Source: Romboutsia weinsteinii (GTDB taxonomy: Bacteria > Bacillota > Clostridia > Peptostreptococcales > Peptostreptococcaceae). From it: a stretch of 64,000 nucleotides of DNA. Below the pieces are notes generated by a model. It was not told where the DNA came from and ran no database searches. It saw only the letters and a list, made by a program, of their open reading frames with translations. The stretch spans positions 1-64,000 of the forward strand of contig NZ_NOJY02000002.1 in the NCBI RefSeq assembly GCF_002250835.2. The letters are read 5' to 3'. The position numbers were made by a program, and so were the translations under genes. Shown in pieces: positions 16,120-25,999 of this stretch; position 1 is the stretch's first letter, and the number at the start of each line of letters is the position of its first letter.

Positions 16120-19100
16120 GTGATCATTACCGGAAAATTAATATTTAATCCAGATAGTACTGCCGAGCTTATTGATAGGAATAACTATGGTATAAAAAAT
16201 ATACCTATACTGTTACAAAATTTATCTACTAAACTTGGACTAATAGTTCTAACAGATGAATCTGGACAATTCCAATTTATTAATGTACCTTCTGGAGATT
16301 ATCAAGTTATAGAAGTTGCAAAAATGAAAACAAATTTAACAAGCCCTGGAGACTTTAAAAAAGCTTTTATTATCCGTGATATAGTGCCTTCTGACCCTGA
16401 TGTTTCTGAAGTTGAAAGTACAACCTCTGATACTACAAATATAGTATCATTAAGCCCAAACACTCTTTTTCTCACTGTAAGACGTTCTGATATAAGTAAT
16501 ATTATATTCTTAGATTCTCCCATCAGAAAAATTCCTCTTACATTAAATAACTATGTTACTATTGGAGATAATCTTATAACTTATGCTGATCATGGTACTT
16601 GGGGTACTCTACCAAATGGATCACCTACACAATCAAGTCCTGAAACTGAACCATATCCAAATATCCAGTCATCATTTAATTATGTGAAATATGGTTATGA
16701 CACTGTTCATGATGGTGATTATACTGTGGTTAATATAACTAATGATAACTGTTTTCTTGGGGACTGGTGGAATTTATCATCGGGTGATGAAACTGGAAGG
16801 TTTGCTATAGTAAATGGCGATTTTCCTGGCAATCCATTTTTTAAAGAACAAGTTAGTGTAAAACCAAATACAAATTATGTATTTTTAACATGGTTATGTA
16901 ATATTGATAAAAATCCTTTAGAAGTAAAACCTCAACTTGGAATAGAAATATCTAACTTAAATGGAGATATTTTATATAAAGTAATTTTGGATAATGTTTT
17001 TCCTGTAACTAACATACCTACCTGGAATGAAGTTGGAGATATGTTTAATAGTGGAAATAATACTAGTTTAATTATTACTTTTATTAGTGAAGGTCCTGCT
17101 GCGTCTGGGAATGATTTTGCAGTTGATAACATAGAACTTAAAGAACTCGAACCTGCCCCTATTACTAATATTCATAAAACTGTCGACAAAGCTTATACAT
17201 CTCCTAATGATGTATTAACTTATACTATACAATTTACTAATAAAGGACCTGCAACTCTTACAAATGTAGAATTTATTGATCCTTTTCCAAACGAAACTAC
17301 ATTTGTTAATAATTCATTAACGGTAAATGGAGTATCTACTAACTGGCCTTCAGATAATACTTTGGATTTAGGTACAATAGATGTAGATAAAGAGATTACT
17401 ATAGTTTATCAAGTCAGAGTAGATTCAGGTATAAAACTTGGTACTACTATTAATAATGTAGGACAAGTAATATATAACTTTATTGATTCCCTTGGAAATA
17501 AAAATATTGGTACAATTAATAGTAATACTGTAAATACTATAATTAATGCTCTTGAATTGATTTCAAATAAATCAGTTGATAAGGTAGCGGTTTTTAATGG
17601 AGATATTCTTCGATATACAATTACAGTTTCTAACTCTGGTGATATAGCAGCTAATAATGTTCTATTCAATGATAATATAAGTAGCAATGTTGAATTTGTT
17701 GACGGCTCTCTTTCTGTCGATGGTAAATCATTGTCTGGTAATCCTATTAAAGCACCTGTAAATATAGGTGATATTTTACCATCTCAAAGTAAAAAAATAG
17801 AATTTAGCGTTAAAGTCAATAATAGTGATTCAGATGATTTAATTACCAATTATGCAACTTTTAACTATACCTATAAGATGGACCCTAACTCTTCTATTTC
17901 TATATCTGGATCTAGCAATTCTAATACTACTAGTACTATTATATTAAGTTGTATGGCTTGTCCGACTGGGCCTCAAGGGATTCCTGGGTTAAATGGAATT
18001 ACTGGTCCTACTGGTTCTCAAGGGATTCCTGGGTTAAATGGGGTAATTGGACCTACTGGGCCTCAAGGGATTCCTGGGTCAAATGGGGTCACTGGTCCTA
18101 CTGGTTCTCATGGGATCCCTGGGTTAAATGGAATTACTGGGCCTACTGGTTCTCAAGGTATTCCTGGGTTAAATGGAGTTACTGGTCCTACTGGTGCTCA
18201 TGGGATTCCTGGTCCCGCAGGTGGGCCTACTGGTGCTACCGGTCCTACTGGACCTTCTGGACCTGCAGGTGGTCCTACTGGGCCTCAAGGCATTATCGGA
18301 CCTACTGGTGCTACTGGACCTACCGGACCTTCAGGTGGGCCTCAAGGACCTACTGGTGCTACTGGTTCTCAAGGAATTCCTGGATCAAATGGAGTTACTG
18401 GTCCTACTGGTTCTCAGGGTATTCCTGGGTTAAACGGTGTTACCGGTCCTACTGGTTCTCACGGGATTCCTGGATTAAACGGTGTTACTGGATCTATTGG
18501 TCCACAGGGTATTCCAGGATTAAACGGTGTTACTGGACCTACTGGTCCCCAGGGAATTCCCGGATTAAACGGTGTTACTGGGCCTACTGGTGCTCAAGGC
18601 ATTCCTGGATTGAAAGGTGATACTGGTCCTACTGGTGCTCATGGGATTCCTGGATTGAAAGGTGATACTGGCGCCACTGGGCCTCAAGGTTTGCGGGGTC
18701 CCACTGGACCTGCTTCTACTGAAGATTTATTTAGAATTTATGCTCAATACGTATTATCAGATGATGTCTATTCTTCAATGTTTGATAGGATACCTCTTCG
18801 TAGATTATTTACTGATCTTTATTGTTTAAAATTTGATAAGAATAATCGAGGAATAATGCTTAAAGATTTTGGAGTATTGAGCCTAGAATGGAGTATCACT
18901 TTTTTATCTTGCTCTGATAAATATTATGTGAAAGCTGGTCTAGCAATTAACAACGAGTTTATACCTGGTTCAGTGTCAGAAGTTAGAAATTACAATTCAC
19001 TGAACTGTATTGTAACTCTAAATGGCTCAGTATTATTTAATTCTATTACTGAAAATAATATGTTATCATTATTATTTTTAAATAATTATGATACTCGTAT

Positions 19101-19143
19101 AGAAGTAATAGATGCATCTCTTCGAATTACTAGTCTTTACTAA
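16120..19143 (+). CDS. Collagen-like spore-surface protein with DUF11 domains (BclA-like)
   Basis: A 1007-residue modular protein starting at GTG 16120, with AAAGGAG 8 bases upstream (the TTG at 16102 precedes the ribosome site). In order: a carboxypeptidase-regulatory/SdrD-B-like domain (about 1-75; [19 protein letters not shown]), a jelly-roll-like region (about 150-345; [10 protein letters not shown] to [11 protein letters not shown]), two DUF11 domains (about 350-460 and 470-590), a collagen-like Gly-X-Y region (about 615-864) of 15-residue units such as [15 protein letters not shown], and a 143-residue globular C-terminal domain. There is no signal peptide, LPXTG or membrane segment. This layout resembles exosporium collagen-like glycoproteins, made in the mother cell and assembled on the spore. 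Thr-rich repeats are typical O-glycosylation targets. Location is inferred. Confidence 0.85.
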   Translation: MIITGKLIFNPDSTAELIDRNNYGIKNIPILLQNLSTKLGLIVLTDESGQFQFINVPSGDYQVIEVAKMKTNLTSPGDFKKAFIIRDIVPSDPDVSEVESTTSDTTNIVSLSPNTLFLTVRRSDISNIIFLDSPIRKIPLTLNNYVTIGDNLITYADHGTWGTLPNGSPTQSSPETEPYPNIQSSFNYVKYGYDTVHDGDYTVVNITNDNCFLGDWWNLSSGDETGRFAIVNGDFPGNPFFKEQVSVKPNTNYVFLTWLCNIDKNPLEVKPQLGIEISNLNGDILYKVILDNVFPVTNIPTWNEVGDMFNSGNNTSLIITFISEGPAASGNDFAVDNIELKELEPAPITNIHKTVDKAYTSPNDVLTYTIQFTNKGPATLTNVEFIDPFPNETTFVNNSLTVNGVSTNWPSDNTLDLGTIDVDKEITIVYQVRVDSGIKLGTTINNVGQVIYNFIDSLGNKNIGTINSNTVNTIINALELISNKSVDKVAVFNGDILRYTITVSNSGDIAANNVLFNDNISSNVEFVDGSLSVDGKSLSGNPIKAPVNIGDILPSQSKKIEFSVKVNNSDSDDLITNYATFNYTYKMDPNSSISISGSSNSNTTSTIILSCMACPTGPQGIPGLNGITGPTGSQGIPGLNGVIGPTGPQGIPGSNGVTGPTGSHGIPGLNGITGPTGSQGIPGLNGVTGPTGAHGIPGPAGGPTGATGPTGPSGPAGGPTGPQGIIGPTGATGPTGPSGGPQGPTGATGSQGIPGSNGVTGPTGSQGIPGLNGVTGPTGSHGIPGLNGVTGSIGPQGIPGLNGVTGPTGPQGIPGLNGVTGPTGAQGIPGLKGDTGPTGAHGIPGLKGDTGATGPQGLRGPTGPASTEDLFRIYAQYVLSDDVYSSMFDRIPLRRLFTDLYCLKFDKNNRGIMLKDFGVLSLEWSITFLSCSDKYYVKAGLAINNEFIPGSVSEVRNYNSLNCIVTLNGSVLFNSITENNMLSLLFLNNYDTRIEVIDASLRITSLY
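17962..18713 (+). repeat. 45-bp tandem repeats encoding Gly-X-Y triplets
   Basis: About 83 Gly-X-Y triplets built largely from 45-bp (15-residue) units with drifting codons. In the middle (about 18220-18350) the register slips three times by one extra Gly (GPAG-GPT twice and GPSG-GPQ), giving short interruptions of the predicted triple helix. Confidence 0.9.
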
Positions 19144-19164
19144 TTTTTTATTTATATAAATATT

Positions 19165-19198
19165 AAAAGGCCTGAGTATAAAATACTCAAGCCTTTTT
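19165..19198. terminator. Shared bidirectional terminator
   Basis: AAAAGGC-C-TGAGTAT / ATACTCA-A-GCCTTTT with one mismatch, lying between the convergent collagen-like and AEC genes, with T runs on both strands. Confidence 0.88.
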
Positions 19199-19215
19199 AC
19201 TTATTATTAATTAAT

Positions 19216-20142
19216 CTAAATAGGTAAAATATTAATTATTAAAGGTATTGTTACAATAGAAAATAATGTAGTAATAAACACTCCTATTGATGCACTCTGT
19301 GTATTTCTATTGTATTGATTACTAAGCATAACCGTCATAGACCCTGATGGTAAACCTACTGTAACACTTATAATTCCAATAATAAATTGATTATCTAAAA
19401 ATAAACTTAAAAGTACATATATAATTATAGGCATGACAATAAGCTTAACTAGTGCTAGTGGATATATCTTAGAAATTTTAAACACTTCTTTTAGAGGTAC
19501 TAGTGCTAGAGAAGAACCTATTACCATCATTGATAAAGGTATTGTACTATCTCCTACAGTACCTAATATATCAGCTATTGTAGCAGGTACTTTAATATCT
19601 AATAGATAAATAATAAGTGCCAATACTGCTGATACTATACCTGGATTTACCAATTTCTTAATATCAAACTTAGCTTTCTCTTCACTACCTTTAGTAAGTA
19701 AGTATACTCCATAAGAGAAAATTAACACATTAAATGGTATGTTTAGTATGGATGCATAAAATACTGCTCCATCTCCATAAATTGATTTTAAAATTGGAAA
19801 TCCTATAAATCCTGTATTTGCAAAAATTAGTAGCATTTGATAAATTCCAAAGTTCTCTTCTTCCACTTTAAAGCACTTTACTACGATTCGAGCAAATATA
19901 GGAAGGACACAGTATAATAAAATACCTAATATTAAAATAAATATGACGTCTTTTTTACTTCCCATAACAGAATCTCCACATACTGAAGCTATTACTAAAG
20001 CTGGAGAAGTTACTTTTACAATTAATTCCGAAATTTTTTTATTTGTAGCTTCATCTAAAATACCTAACTTATTAACTATATAACCAAGCATTAGTATTCC
20101 AAATAAAACTAACATTGTATTTAATACAACAATAATATCCAT
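19216..20142 (-). CDS. AEC family transporter
   Basis: A 308-residue membrane protein of the auxin efflux carrier (AEC) family (PF03547). About ten hydrophobic segments are arranged as two five-helix repeats: LGYIVNKLGILDEATNKKISEL follows the first helix, the family-typical ANTGFIGFPIL lies near residue 105, and GLPSGSMTVMLSNQYN near 265. It probably exports or imports a small organic anion such as malate. Start at 20142 is chosen because AAAGGGGAA lies 5-6 bases upstream; the upstream ATG (20160) overlaps that site. Confidence 0.88.
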   Translation of the reverse strand: MDIIVVLNTMLVLFGILMLGYIVNKLGILDEATNKKISELIVKVTSPALVIASVCGDSVMGSKKDVIFILILGILLYCVLPIFARIVVKCFKVEEENFGIYQMLLIFANTGFIGFPILKSIYGDGAVFYASILNIPFNVLIFSYGVYLLTKGSEEKAKFDIKKLVNPGIVSAVLALIIYLLDIKVPATIADILGTVGDSTIPLSMMVIGSSLALVPLKEVFKISKIYPLALVKLIVMPIIIYVLLSLFLDNQFIIGIISVTVGLPSGSMTVMLSNQYNRNTQSASIGVFITTLFSIVTIPLIINILPI

Positions 20143-20256
20143 CTTATTCCCCTTTTGCAAAAATTATAGTAGTCTAATTTTAATAATTCATACTACTTCG
20201 TCATTTATATTCTATAATATAATCTTTAGATTTGCTACTTTTAAATTAGTTTAAAA

Positions 20257-21030
20257 TTATTCTAGGTATTTACCTCTTAGATCTTTAATATCTCTTTCTG
20301 TTAGATTGAATTCCCCTTTTAAAAAATCTTCTGTACTTTGGTATTCCTCGTCAATTCTTTGAAATGAAGCATTTATATAATCTTCATTAACTCCAAATAT
20401 ATAGTTTAATTTTTCAATTGGTAATTCATAGCCATCATTTTTTATCTTAAAAAATGCATCCTTTGCATATGGATTATTCTCTAAGAATTCTTTTATAGAT
20501 TCATTAGTATAATCATTACTCTTTAAATAATCCTTTACTATATCTTCTCTGCTAACTCCTAATAGCATAAGTATTATGGCACATCCTACGCCAGTTCTGT
20601 CCTTGCCAGCTGTACAGTGATTTAATATAGGCAACATCTCTGGATTTTTTATAAACTCAACTAGCTTTTTATATGAAGGATTATTTATTGGAAGATTATA
20701 ATAATTTTCTTTTAGTATTTGAAATGAATTCTCCACATACAAAAATGTTTTTATCATATCTTCAACAGAACCAAACTTTAATCCATTTTTTGTAGTCATA
20801 TCCATAGCTGTAATTCTTATATTAGTAATATTATCTAGCTCAGGAGTAGGATAGCATCTTATCTCTTCTTCTGTTCTGTAATCTAATATATTTTTTATTT
20901 TTAGTTTTTTTAGGTATTCTTTCTCTTCCACTGACAGGTCTGAAAGATGTCCAGATCTAAAGAATATTCCATATTTTACTTTTCTACCATCTATGGATTT
21001 ATACCCTCCTAAATCTCTAAAATTAATCAT
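20257..21030 (-). CDS. Tyrosine-protein phosphatase (Y_phosphatase3 family)
   Basis: A 257-residue dual-specificity-like phosphatase. The active site HCTAGKDRTG gives the CX5R loop (Cys139, Arg145), preceded by the family-typical NFRDLGGYKSIDGRKVKYG at residues 3-21 and DYRTEEE near 50. Relatives such as LipA/MPtpB-type enzymes act on phosphotyrosine and phosphoinositides; here no export signal is present. Ribosome site TAGGAGGAGT before ATG. A 9-bp inverted repeat lies in the promoter region. Confidence 0.9.
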   Translation of the reverse strand: MINFRDLGGYKSIDGRKVKYGIFFRSGHLSDLSVEEKEYLKKLKIKNILDYRTEEEIRCYPTPELDNITNIRITAMDMTTKNGLKFGSVEDMIKTFLYVENSFQILKENYYNLPINNPSYKKLVEFIKNPEMLPILNHCTAGKDRTGVGCAIILMLLGVSREDIVKDYLKSNDYTNESIKEFLENNPYAKDAFFKIKNDGYELPIEKLNYIFGVNEDYINASFQRIDEEYQSTEDFLKGEFNLTERDIKDLRGKYLE

Positions 21031-21058
21031 AACTCCTCCTAAGTATTTATTTTATAAT

Positions 21059-21087
21059 TTGTAATAAGTTTAATTGTATTATTACAA
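21059..21087. promoter_or_regulatory. Inverted repeat upstream of phosphatase gene
   Basis: Perfect TTGTAATAA / TTATTACAA repeat with an 11-base spacer, 29-57 bases before the phosphatase start. It could be an operator. No convincing -10 box is attached, so the call is tentative. Confidence 0.4.
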
Positions 21088-21217
21088 TCAATCAGCTACT
21101 ATATGCTATTTTGTACATGTTTTTATGCGTAAAATTTAAATACTTAGGTTTTGGTTACATAAACATCTTATCCTGTATTATAAAATATCTTTATATACTA
21201 AATATATTTTATACTGT

Positions 21218-21259
21218 AAAAAAGTAAGTCTAGCTATTAAATACTAGACTTACTTTTTT
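21218..21259 (-). terminator. Terminator of pan operon
   Basis: Perfect 16-bp stem AAAAAAGTAAGTCTAG / CTAGACTTACTTTTTT with a 10-base loop, 20 bases past the panD stop. Confidence 0.94.
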
Positions 21260-21278
21260 ATTTTCTCTTTCTAAGTAT

Positions 21279-21680
21279 CTACTTAATTATCATTTTGTTT
21301 GATAACTGCCCGTGCCTCTCATATCTAGCAATATCATAAATTCTGTTATTTTCATCTACAAAGACTACCTTTGGCTTATGATTCTTTACTTCTTCTTCAT
21401 CTAGGTCACAATAAGCCATTATTATTACTTTATCTCCAACTTGCACGCATCTTGCAGCAGCTCCATTTAAGCATATCAACCCGCTACCTCTTTCACCTGC
21501 TATAGTATAAGTCTCAAATCGGATTCCATTATCAATATCTACTATGTGGACTTTTTCATATTCTAAGATTCCTGCTGCCTCTAGTAACTCTTCATCTATA
21601 GTTATACTTCCAACATAATTCAACTCAGCTTGTACTACTTTAGCTCTATGAATTTTACCTTTTAACAAATTCATTTTCAT
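21279..21680 (-). CDS. panD: Aspartate 1-decarboxylase
   Basis: A 133-residue pyruvoyl enzyme making beta-alanine from aspartate. The self-cleavage site is YVGSITID with Gly24-Ser25, exactly where the family processes itself to create the pyruvoyl group; [22 protein letters not shown] (catalytic and structural core) is intact. It is the last gene of the pantothenate operon, 24 bases after panC. Confidence 0.96.
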   Translation of the reverse strand: MKMNLLKGKIHRAKVVQAELNYVGSITIDEELLEAAGILEYEKVHIVDIDNGIRFETYTIAGERGSGLICLNGAAARCVQVGDKVIIMAYCDLDEEEVKNHKPKVVFVDENNRIYDIARYERHGQLSNKMIIK

Positions 21681-21704
21681 GCTTATATTCCCCCTATATA
21701 CTAA

Positions 21705-22550
21705 TTAAACTTCATACGTAAAATTATCTATTAATCTTGCTTTTCCAATATAAACTGCTATAGCTACTAATACTGACATTTCTATATATTCTATAGGTTT
21801 AATTGATACACTATCCACTACTTCAATGTAATCTATAGTTGCTCGTGGCTCTTTATTAATAACTTCTTTAATTGCTTCAACTATAATATTTGAGTTTTTC
21901 TCTCCATCAAAAATTATCTTCTTCGCATGGTTAAGTGCTTTATTTAGTATTGTAGCTATTTTTCTTTCTTCTTCTGATAAATAAGAATTCCTCGAGCTTT
22001 TAGCAAGCCCATCTTTTTCTCTTATTATAGGACATCCAATAACTTCTACATCAAAGTTTAAGTCTATAACCATTCTCTTTATTATTGCTAGTTGCTGTGC
22101 ATCTTTTTGGCCAAAATAAGCCTTGTCAGGTTTTACTATATTAAATAATTTACTAACTACAGTACAAACACCTCCAAAATGAGTTGGTCTGCTTTTGCCA
22201 CAAAGCTCATTACTTAGGTTGTTCATCTCTACAAAAGTAGAGAAGTCATTATTGTATATTTCTTCTTTGTTTGGATTAAATATAATATCTGCACCAGCAT
22301 TTTCGCATATTATAGTATCTCGTTCTAAATCTCTAGGATAAGAATCCAAATCTTCATTTTCTCCAAACTGAGTAGGATTTATAAATATGCTAACTACTAC
22401 CTTATCATTTTCCTTTGACGCTCTTTTTATTAAACTTTCATGTCCTTCATGTAAGTATCCCATAGTAGGTACAAGACCTACACTTAATCCCTCATTTTTG
22501 AATTTTTTTACTTGCTCTCTAATTTCTTCTATTGTATTTAAAATTATCAT
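21705..22550 (-). CDS. panC: Pantothenate synthetase
   Basis: A 281-residue ligase joining pantoate and beta-alanine with ATP. It has the nucleotidyl-transferase signature VPTMGYLHEGHESLIKRA (about residues 27-44), VSIFINPTQFGENEDLDSYP, YFGQKDAQQL and the KSSRNSYLS loop (KMSKS-like). Length is standard. Positioned between panB and panD, 11 bases after panB. Confidence 0.97.
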   Translation of the reverse strand: MIILNTIEEIREQVKKFKNEGLSVGLVPTMGYLHEGHESLIKRASKENDKVVVSIFINPTQFGENEDLDSYPRDLERDTIICENAGADIIFNPNKEEIYNNDFSTFVEMNNLSNELCGKSRPTHFGGVCTVVSKLFNIVKPDKAYFGQKDAQQLAIIKRMVIDLNFDVEVIGCPIIREKDGLAKSSRNSYLSEEERKIATILNKALNHAKKIIFDGEKNSNIIVEAIKEVINKEPRATIDYIEVVDSVSIKPIEYIEMSVLVAIAVYIGKARLIDNFTYEV

Positions 22551-22561
22551 ATATTTATCCT

Positions 22562-23389
22562 CTAATATAATTTAGCTAATACTGCTTCTTCTACTCTAAA
22601 TCCATGCTCTTCACTTGGGAAAATTCCATTTCCTACTTCATCTATATAATTTTTAAATGCAGCGTTCATTCTTTCACCTAAGTTTTCGTACTTCTTAACA
22701 AACTTTGGAGTAAAATCACTAAACATGCCTAACATATCTTGGTAAACTAATATTTGACCATCACAGTCAGCTCCGGCTCCAATTCCTATTGTAGGTATTG
22801 ATAATTTTTCAGTAACTAATGCTGCAACTTTAGATGGTATTCCCTCTAAAACAACTGCAAAAGCTCCTGATTTTTCAACGGCTAGTGCATCTTCAATAAG
22901 TTTTTTTGCAGCTTCTTCATCCCTACCTTGAACCTTAAACCCTCCAAATTCATTTACTGATTGAGGAGTTAATCCTAAGTGACCCATAACTGGTATAGAA
23001 GCCTTTACTATTGATTCTATTTTATCGCATACTTCTGCTCCACCTTCAAGTTTTACAACTTGTGCTCTACCTTCTTTTATCAACCTTCCAGCATTGACTA
23101 CTGCATCATATACAGATGTTTGATAAGACATAAATGGCATATCTGCAACAATTAAAGAGTTTTTTGCACCTCTAGATACTGCCTTTGTATGGTGAATCAT
23201 ATCTTCCATTGTCACTGATAATGTGTCTTCATATCCTAGGCATACCATTCCTAATGAGTCCCCAACTAAAATACCATTTATTCCTGCATTATCAATAAGC
23301 TTAGCTGTAGAATAATCATATGACGTAAGCATAGTTAGTTTTTTGCTTCTTTCCTTAGCTTCTTTAAATGTAATAACCGTATTTTTCAT
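22562..23389 (-). CDS. panB: 3-methyl-2-oxobutanoate hydroxymethyltransferase
   Basis: A 275-residue TIM-barrel enzyme that transfers a hydroxymethyl group from methylenetetrahydrofolate to alpha-ketoisovalerate, giving ketopantoate. Motifs: [34 protein letters not shown] (metal-binding Asp), [16 protein letters not shown] and [18 protein letters not shown]. It starts 2 bases after the DUF2520 gene, so the two are tightly coupled. Confidence 0.97.
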   Translation of the reverse strand: MKNTVITFKEAKERSKKLTMLTSYDYSTAKLIDNAGINGILVGDSLGMVCLGYEDTLSVTMEDMIHHTKAVSRGAKNSLIVADMPFMSYQTSVYDAVVNAGRLIKEGRAQVVKLEGGAEVCDKIESIVKASIPVMGHLGLTPQSVNEFGGFKVQGRDEEAAKKLIEDALAVEKSGAFAVVLEGIPSKVAALVTEKLSIPTIGIGAGADCDGQILVYQDMLGMFSDFTPKFVKKYENLGERMNAAFKNYIDEVGNGIFPSEEHGFRVEEAVLAKLY

Positions 23390-23391
23390 TT

Positions 23392-24243
23392 TTAATCCCC
23401 CAAATATTCTTCTATTTTTGTATAATCCCTATTTTGATTTTTTACTTTAGCTATTTGTAAAAGATTTTTAGAAAGAAGTCTATATAAACTTTCGTCTTCT
23501 TTGTCTAAAACTTCACAATGATTTTTAATCGTGTTTAAGTCTCCACGCTCAACAGGTCCAGTAAGACTATTTATGGTTCCATTTTCTTTAATATTTCTTA
23601 TATTAAATTCTATTAGTGGAAAAATAGCCTTTAAAGTATCTTCCTCTGAAAAATTACATTTTTTTAGATACTCGATTCCTGTATTTATTATGCCTAACAC
23701 AAAATTACTTACACTTACACAAGAAAGATGATATAAAATTTTATTCTCTTTGGATATAATTTCAACACTATTTCCTAATGACATGAATAAATTCTTTAGG
23801 TAATCTTGGTGTTTTTTATCACCTTCAATGGTTATAAAAGTATTTGAAAAATCTTTGTAAGAACTGTATTTATTTGAAATAGCTAATATTGGATGGATAG
23901 AATAACCGTATGCACCATACTCAGTTATATTTGAAAAGATTTCTGAAGAAATTGAACCACTACAATGGCAGATTAATTTATTATTAATATTAAACTCTTT
24001 TATTTCATTCCATACACCTTCAATTTCCACATCAGGTGTAGTGATGAAAATAGTATCACTATCTTTTATTAAAGTTTCTAAGTTATCGTAAGGTTTACTA
24101 GATGTAAAGATTGCAGCTTCTTTAGCAGAATGCCACTTCTTACTGTAATACCCACTTAAATTAGTATTATTGTCTTTTAGATATTTGCCTAAGGAAAAAC
24201 CAACTTTTCCTGCTCCAATAAATCCAATTTTTATAGTTCCCAC
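23392..24243 (-). CDS. Rossmann/DUF2520 oxidoreductase, candidate ketopantoate reductase (PanG-like)
   Basis: A 283-residue protein with an N-terminal NAD(P) Rossmann fold ([17 protein letters not shown], residues about 4-20; [10 protein letters not shown] near 75) and a C-terminal DUF2520 helical domain (about 130-260; [28 protein letters not shown]). It is the first gene of the panBCD operon, and no PanE or IlvC-type enzyme is present in the window, so it is the natural candidate for the missing ketopantoate-to-pantoate step. To my recollection an alternative reductase named PanG was described with this kind of sequence in Francisella and some Firmicutes; assignment here is inferred from operon and fold. 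Confidence 0.82.
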   Translation of the reverse strand: MGTIKIGFIGAGKVGFSLGKYLKDNNTNLSGYYSKKWHSAKEAAIFTSSKPYDNLETLIKDSDTIFITTPDVEIEGVWNEIKEFNINNKLICHCSGSISSEIFSNITEYGAYGYSIHPILAISNKYSSYKDFSNTFITIEGDKKHQDYLKNLFMSLGNSVEIISKENKILYHLSCVSVSNFVLGIINTGIEYLKKCNFSEEDTLKAIFPLIEFNIRNIKENGTINSLTGPVERGDLNTIKNHCEVLDKEDESLYRLLSKNLLQIAKVKNQNRDYTKIEEYLGD

Positions 24244-24341
24244 CTCCTAATCGAGTGTGCTACTATCATATTTAATATAAATTATTCTTCAACTTCAAAT
24301 ATACTTGGTGCGGTTTCCTAAGAATACCACCCATAATTTAA

Positions 24342-24370
24342 ACTATATATAATATGGTATTATTTGTCAA
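24342..24370 (-). promoter_or_regulatory. Sigma-A promoter of pan operon
   Basis: Perfect TTGACA (24365-24370), 17-base spacer and TATAGT (24342-24347) on the minus strand. The transcript would begin near 24335 with a GGTGGT...ACCGCACC-containing leader of about 90 bases that can form a small hairpin; no known riboswitch is recognised in it. Confidence 0.8.
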
Positions 24371-24391
24371 TTAACATTAAAAGCCTCAGTA

Positions 24392-24517
24392 TCAGATATT
24401 ACATACATATTTATGTAAGTCCATCGCAATATCAAATCTACCACTTTCCCATTTTTCTAGTTCGCGATCTATATTTTTAACGATTTTAGTATCAATTATA
24501 TTCACAGTATTAAGCAT
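24392..24517 (-). pseudogene. Short orphan reading frame, possible gene remnant
   Basis: A 41-codon frame from an ATG with no ribosome site, ending WESGRFDIAMDLHKYVCNI and a stop; the frame is open about 30 bases further upstream without a start codon. The amino-acid mix looks protein-like (amphipathic, KNIDRELEKW), suggesting the tail of a decayed gene. It lies in the 498-base gap between the pan operon and the acyltransferase gene, which otherwise holds only the two promoters. Confidence 0.3.
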
Positions 24518-24741
24518 TGCATTAACTTGACCTAATATCTCCTGTAATTATGGTATTCCCTTTTAACCTAAATTTCATCTATAAATACTCAAATTATTTC
24601 ATATTTTCTTAAGATTATTTCGTTTTATTCTTATATTCTAAAAAAAATAAGTACAAATATTTTATACTACTCGTATAATATTTGTGGTAAAATCAAGAAA
24701 ACGTTAGTTAATATGAACATTAATCATATAAGGAGGCATTT

Positions 24742-25836
24742 ATGAGAAGACATGAAATAGATTGGATCAGAAATATAAGTATATTAATGCTTTTTGCCTA
24801 TCATACAGCAGCTATATTTTGTAAGTTTGGTGATTTTTATATAGTATCAGAGCAAAAGAATTTTCTTGCTGATTTACTAATTATAGTATTATTTGTATGG
24901 TATATGCCTATGCTATTTTTCCTTGCAGGAGCATCCACTCATTTTTCTTTGGAAAATAGGAGCATTAAGGATTATATGAAGGAAAGAATAAGAAAACTTT
25001 TAGTACCACTTATTTTTGGAATTATAGTAGTAGTACCACCTCAAACATATTTAGCAAGAGTCTGGAGAGGAGAAACTAACTTAAATTACTTTGAACATCT
25101 AAAATATTTCTTCACAAATATAAATGATTTTTCTGGATTTGATGGAGCTTTTACTCCTGCTCACCTATGGTTTATTTTATATTTATTTGTAGTCTCTATA
25201 ATTGGAGGATTTATAATATACAAAATATTTAAAGGTGACTGTGGAGAAAAAATAATAAACATAATTAAATCAATATTCTTTGGCAAGTTTAGTATTTTAA
25301 CTCTTTTAACTCTTGGAGTAATAAGTGATTTATTCCCAAGTATTATGGGAAAAAGTATTTTAGGATGTCTTATTGTTTTCATATTTGGATATATAACATA
25401 TAAAGACATCACTCTTATTGAAAAAATTCAAGCAAACAAATTTAAATTCTTATTAATATTTATAGGTTGTGGATTGTTTGGAATTTTATATACATTCTTA
25501 ATGAGACCTGATGAAGTAAATACATTTATTTGGGTAATAGATTCTTTATTTAAAAATACTTTATTAATTTCAGCAATAGGCGCAGTAGTTGCATTTTCAA
25601 GTATTTACTTAAATAAAAGTAATAAGGTATTAAGGTATTTAAATAAGTCAGCTTTTGCTGTGTATATAATACATCAACCTATTTTGCTTGCATTAGCTTT
25701 TATTATTATACCTATAATAAAATCTACTACTTTATCAATGATATTAATCATCGTACTTTCTACAGCAATTACTTTTATTGTTTATGAGATTTTAAGAAAG
25801 ATGAAAATATTTAATAAGGTTTTAATAATGAGATAA
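24742..25836 (+). CDS. Acyltransferase family 3 membrane protein
   Basis: A 364-residue integral membrane O-acyltransferase (PF01757). It opens with RRHEIDWIRNISILMLFAYHT (catalytic His after the first segment, about residue 20) and has about ten hydrophobic segments, with LFFLAGASTHFSLENRS and YMKERIRKLLVPLIFG typical of the family near residues 58-95 and FAVYIIHQPILL near 305. Such proteins acetylate or succinylate cell-wall polymers, exopolysaccharide or small molecules; target unknown. Ribosome site AAGGAGG 6 bases before ATG. Confidence 0.87.
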   Translation: MRRHEIDWIRNISILMLFAYHTAAIFCKFGDFYIVSEQKNFLADLLIIVLFVWYMPMLFFLAGASTHFSLENRSIKDYMKERIRKLLVPLIFGIIVVVPPQTYLARVWRGETNLNYFEHLKYFFTNINDFSGFDGAFTPAHLWFILYLFVVSIIGGFIIYKIFKGDCGEKIINIIKSIFFGKFSILTLLTLGVISDLFPSIMGKSILGCLIVFIFGYITYKDITLIEKIQANKFKFLLIFIGCGLFGILYTFLMRPDEVNTFIWVIDSLFKNTLLISAIGAVVAFSSIYLNKSNKVLRYLNKSAFAVYIIHQPILLALAFIIIPIIKSTTLSMILIIVLSTAITFIVYEILRKMKIFNKVLIMR

Positions 25837-25913
25837 TTAAGATTATAATTTTACTGAAAATAGTAAAAAACATTATTATGAATATGAAATCAAATTTTAT
25901 TTTAAAAATAAAA

Positions 25914-25946
25914 AAAGGGGATGACTTTAAATTAGTCATCCTCTTT
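25914..25946. terminator. Shared terminator, acyltransferase and P-type ATPase
   Basis: AAAGGGGATGACT / AGTCATCCTCTTT stem (one G-T pair) with a 7-base loop between convergent genes; T runs on both sides. Confidence 0.88.
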
Positions 25947-25999
25947 ATTTTATTTAAGACAATATAATTATTATATATTTGTAAATAATATTATTTTGC

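Noticed and set aside
17949..18620. Long plus-strand frame rich in Trp, Ser and Tyr inside the collagen-like tract
   Set aside because: It is a frame-shifted reading of the Gly-X-Y repeats, has no ribosome site, and repeats with the same 15-codon period as the real frame.
17962..18713. Regular 45-bp repeats resembling an array
   Set aside because: No unique spacers and the reading frame is kept throughout; it is the collagen-like coding repeat, not CRISPR.
24244..24342. GGGTGGTATTC...ACCGCACC in the pan leader as a T-box
   Set aside because: The T-box antiterminator and specifier stem are not seen, and the sequence around GGTGG does not fit; no aminoacyl-tRNA link for panB/panC is expected.
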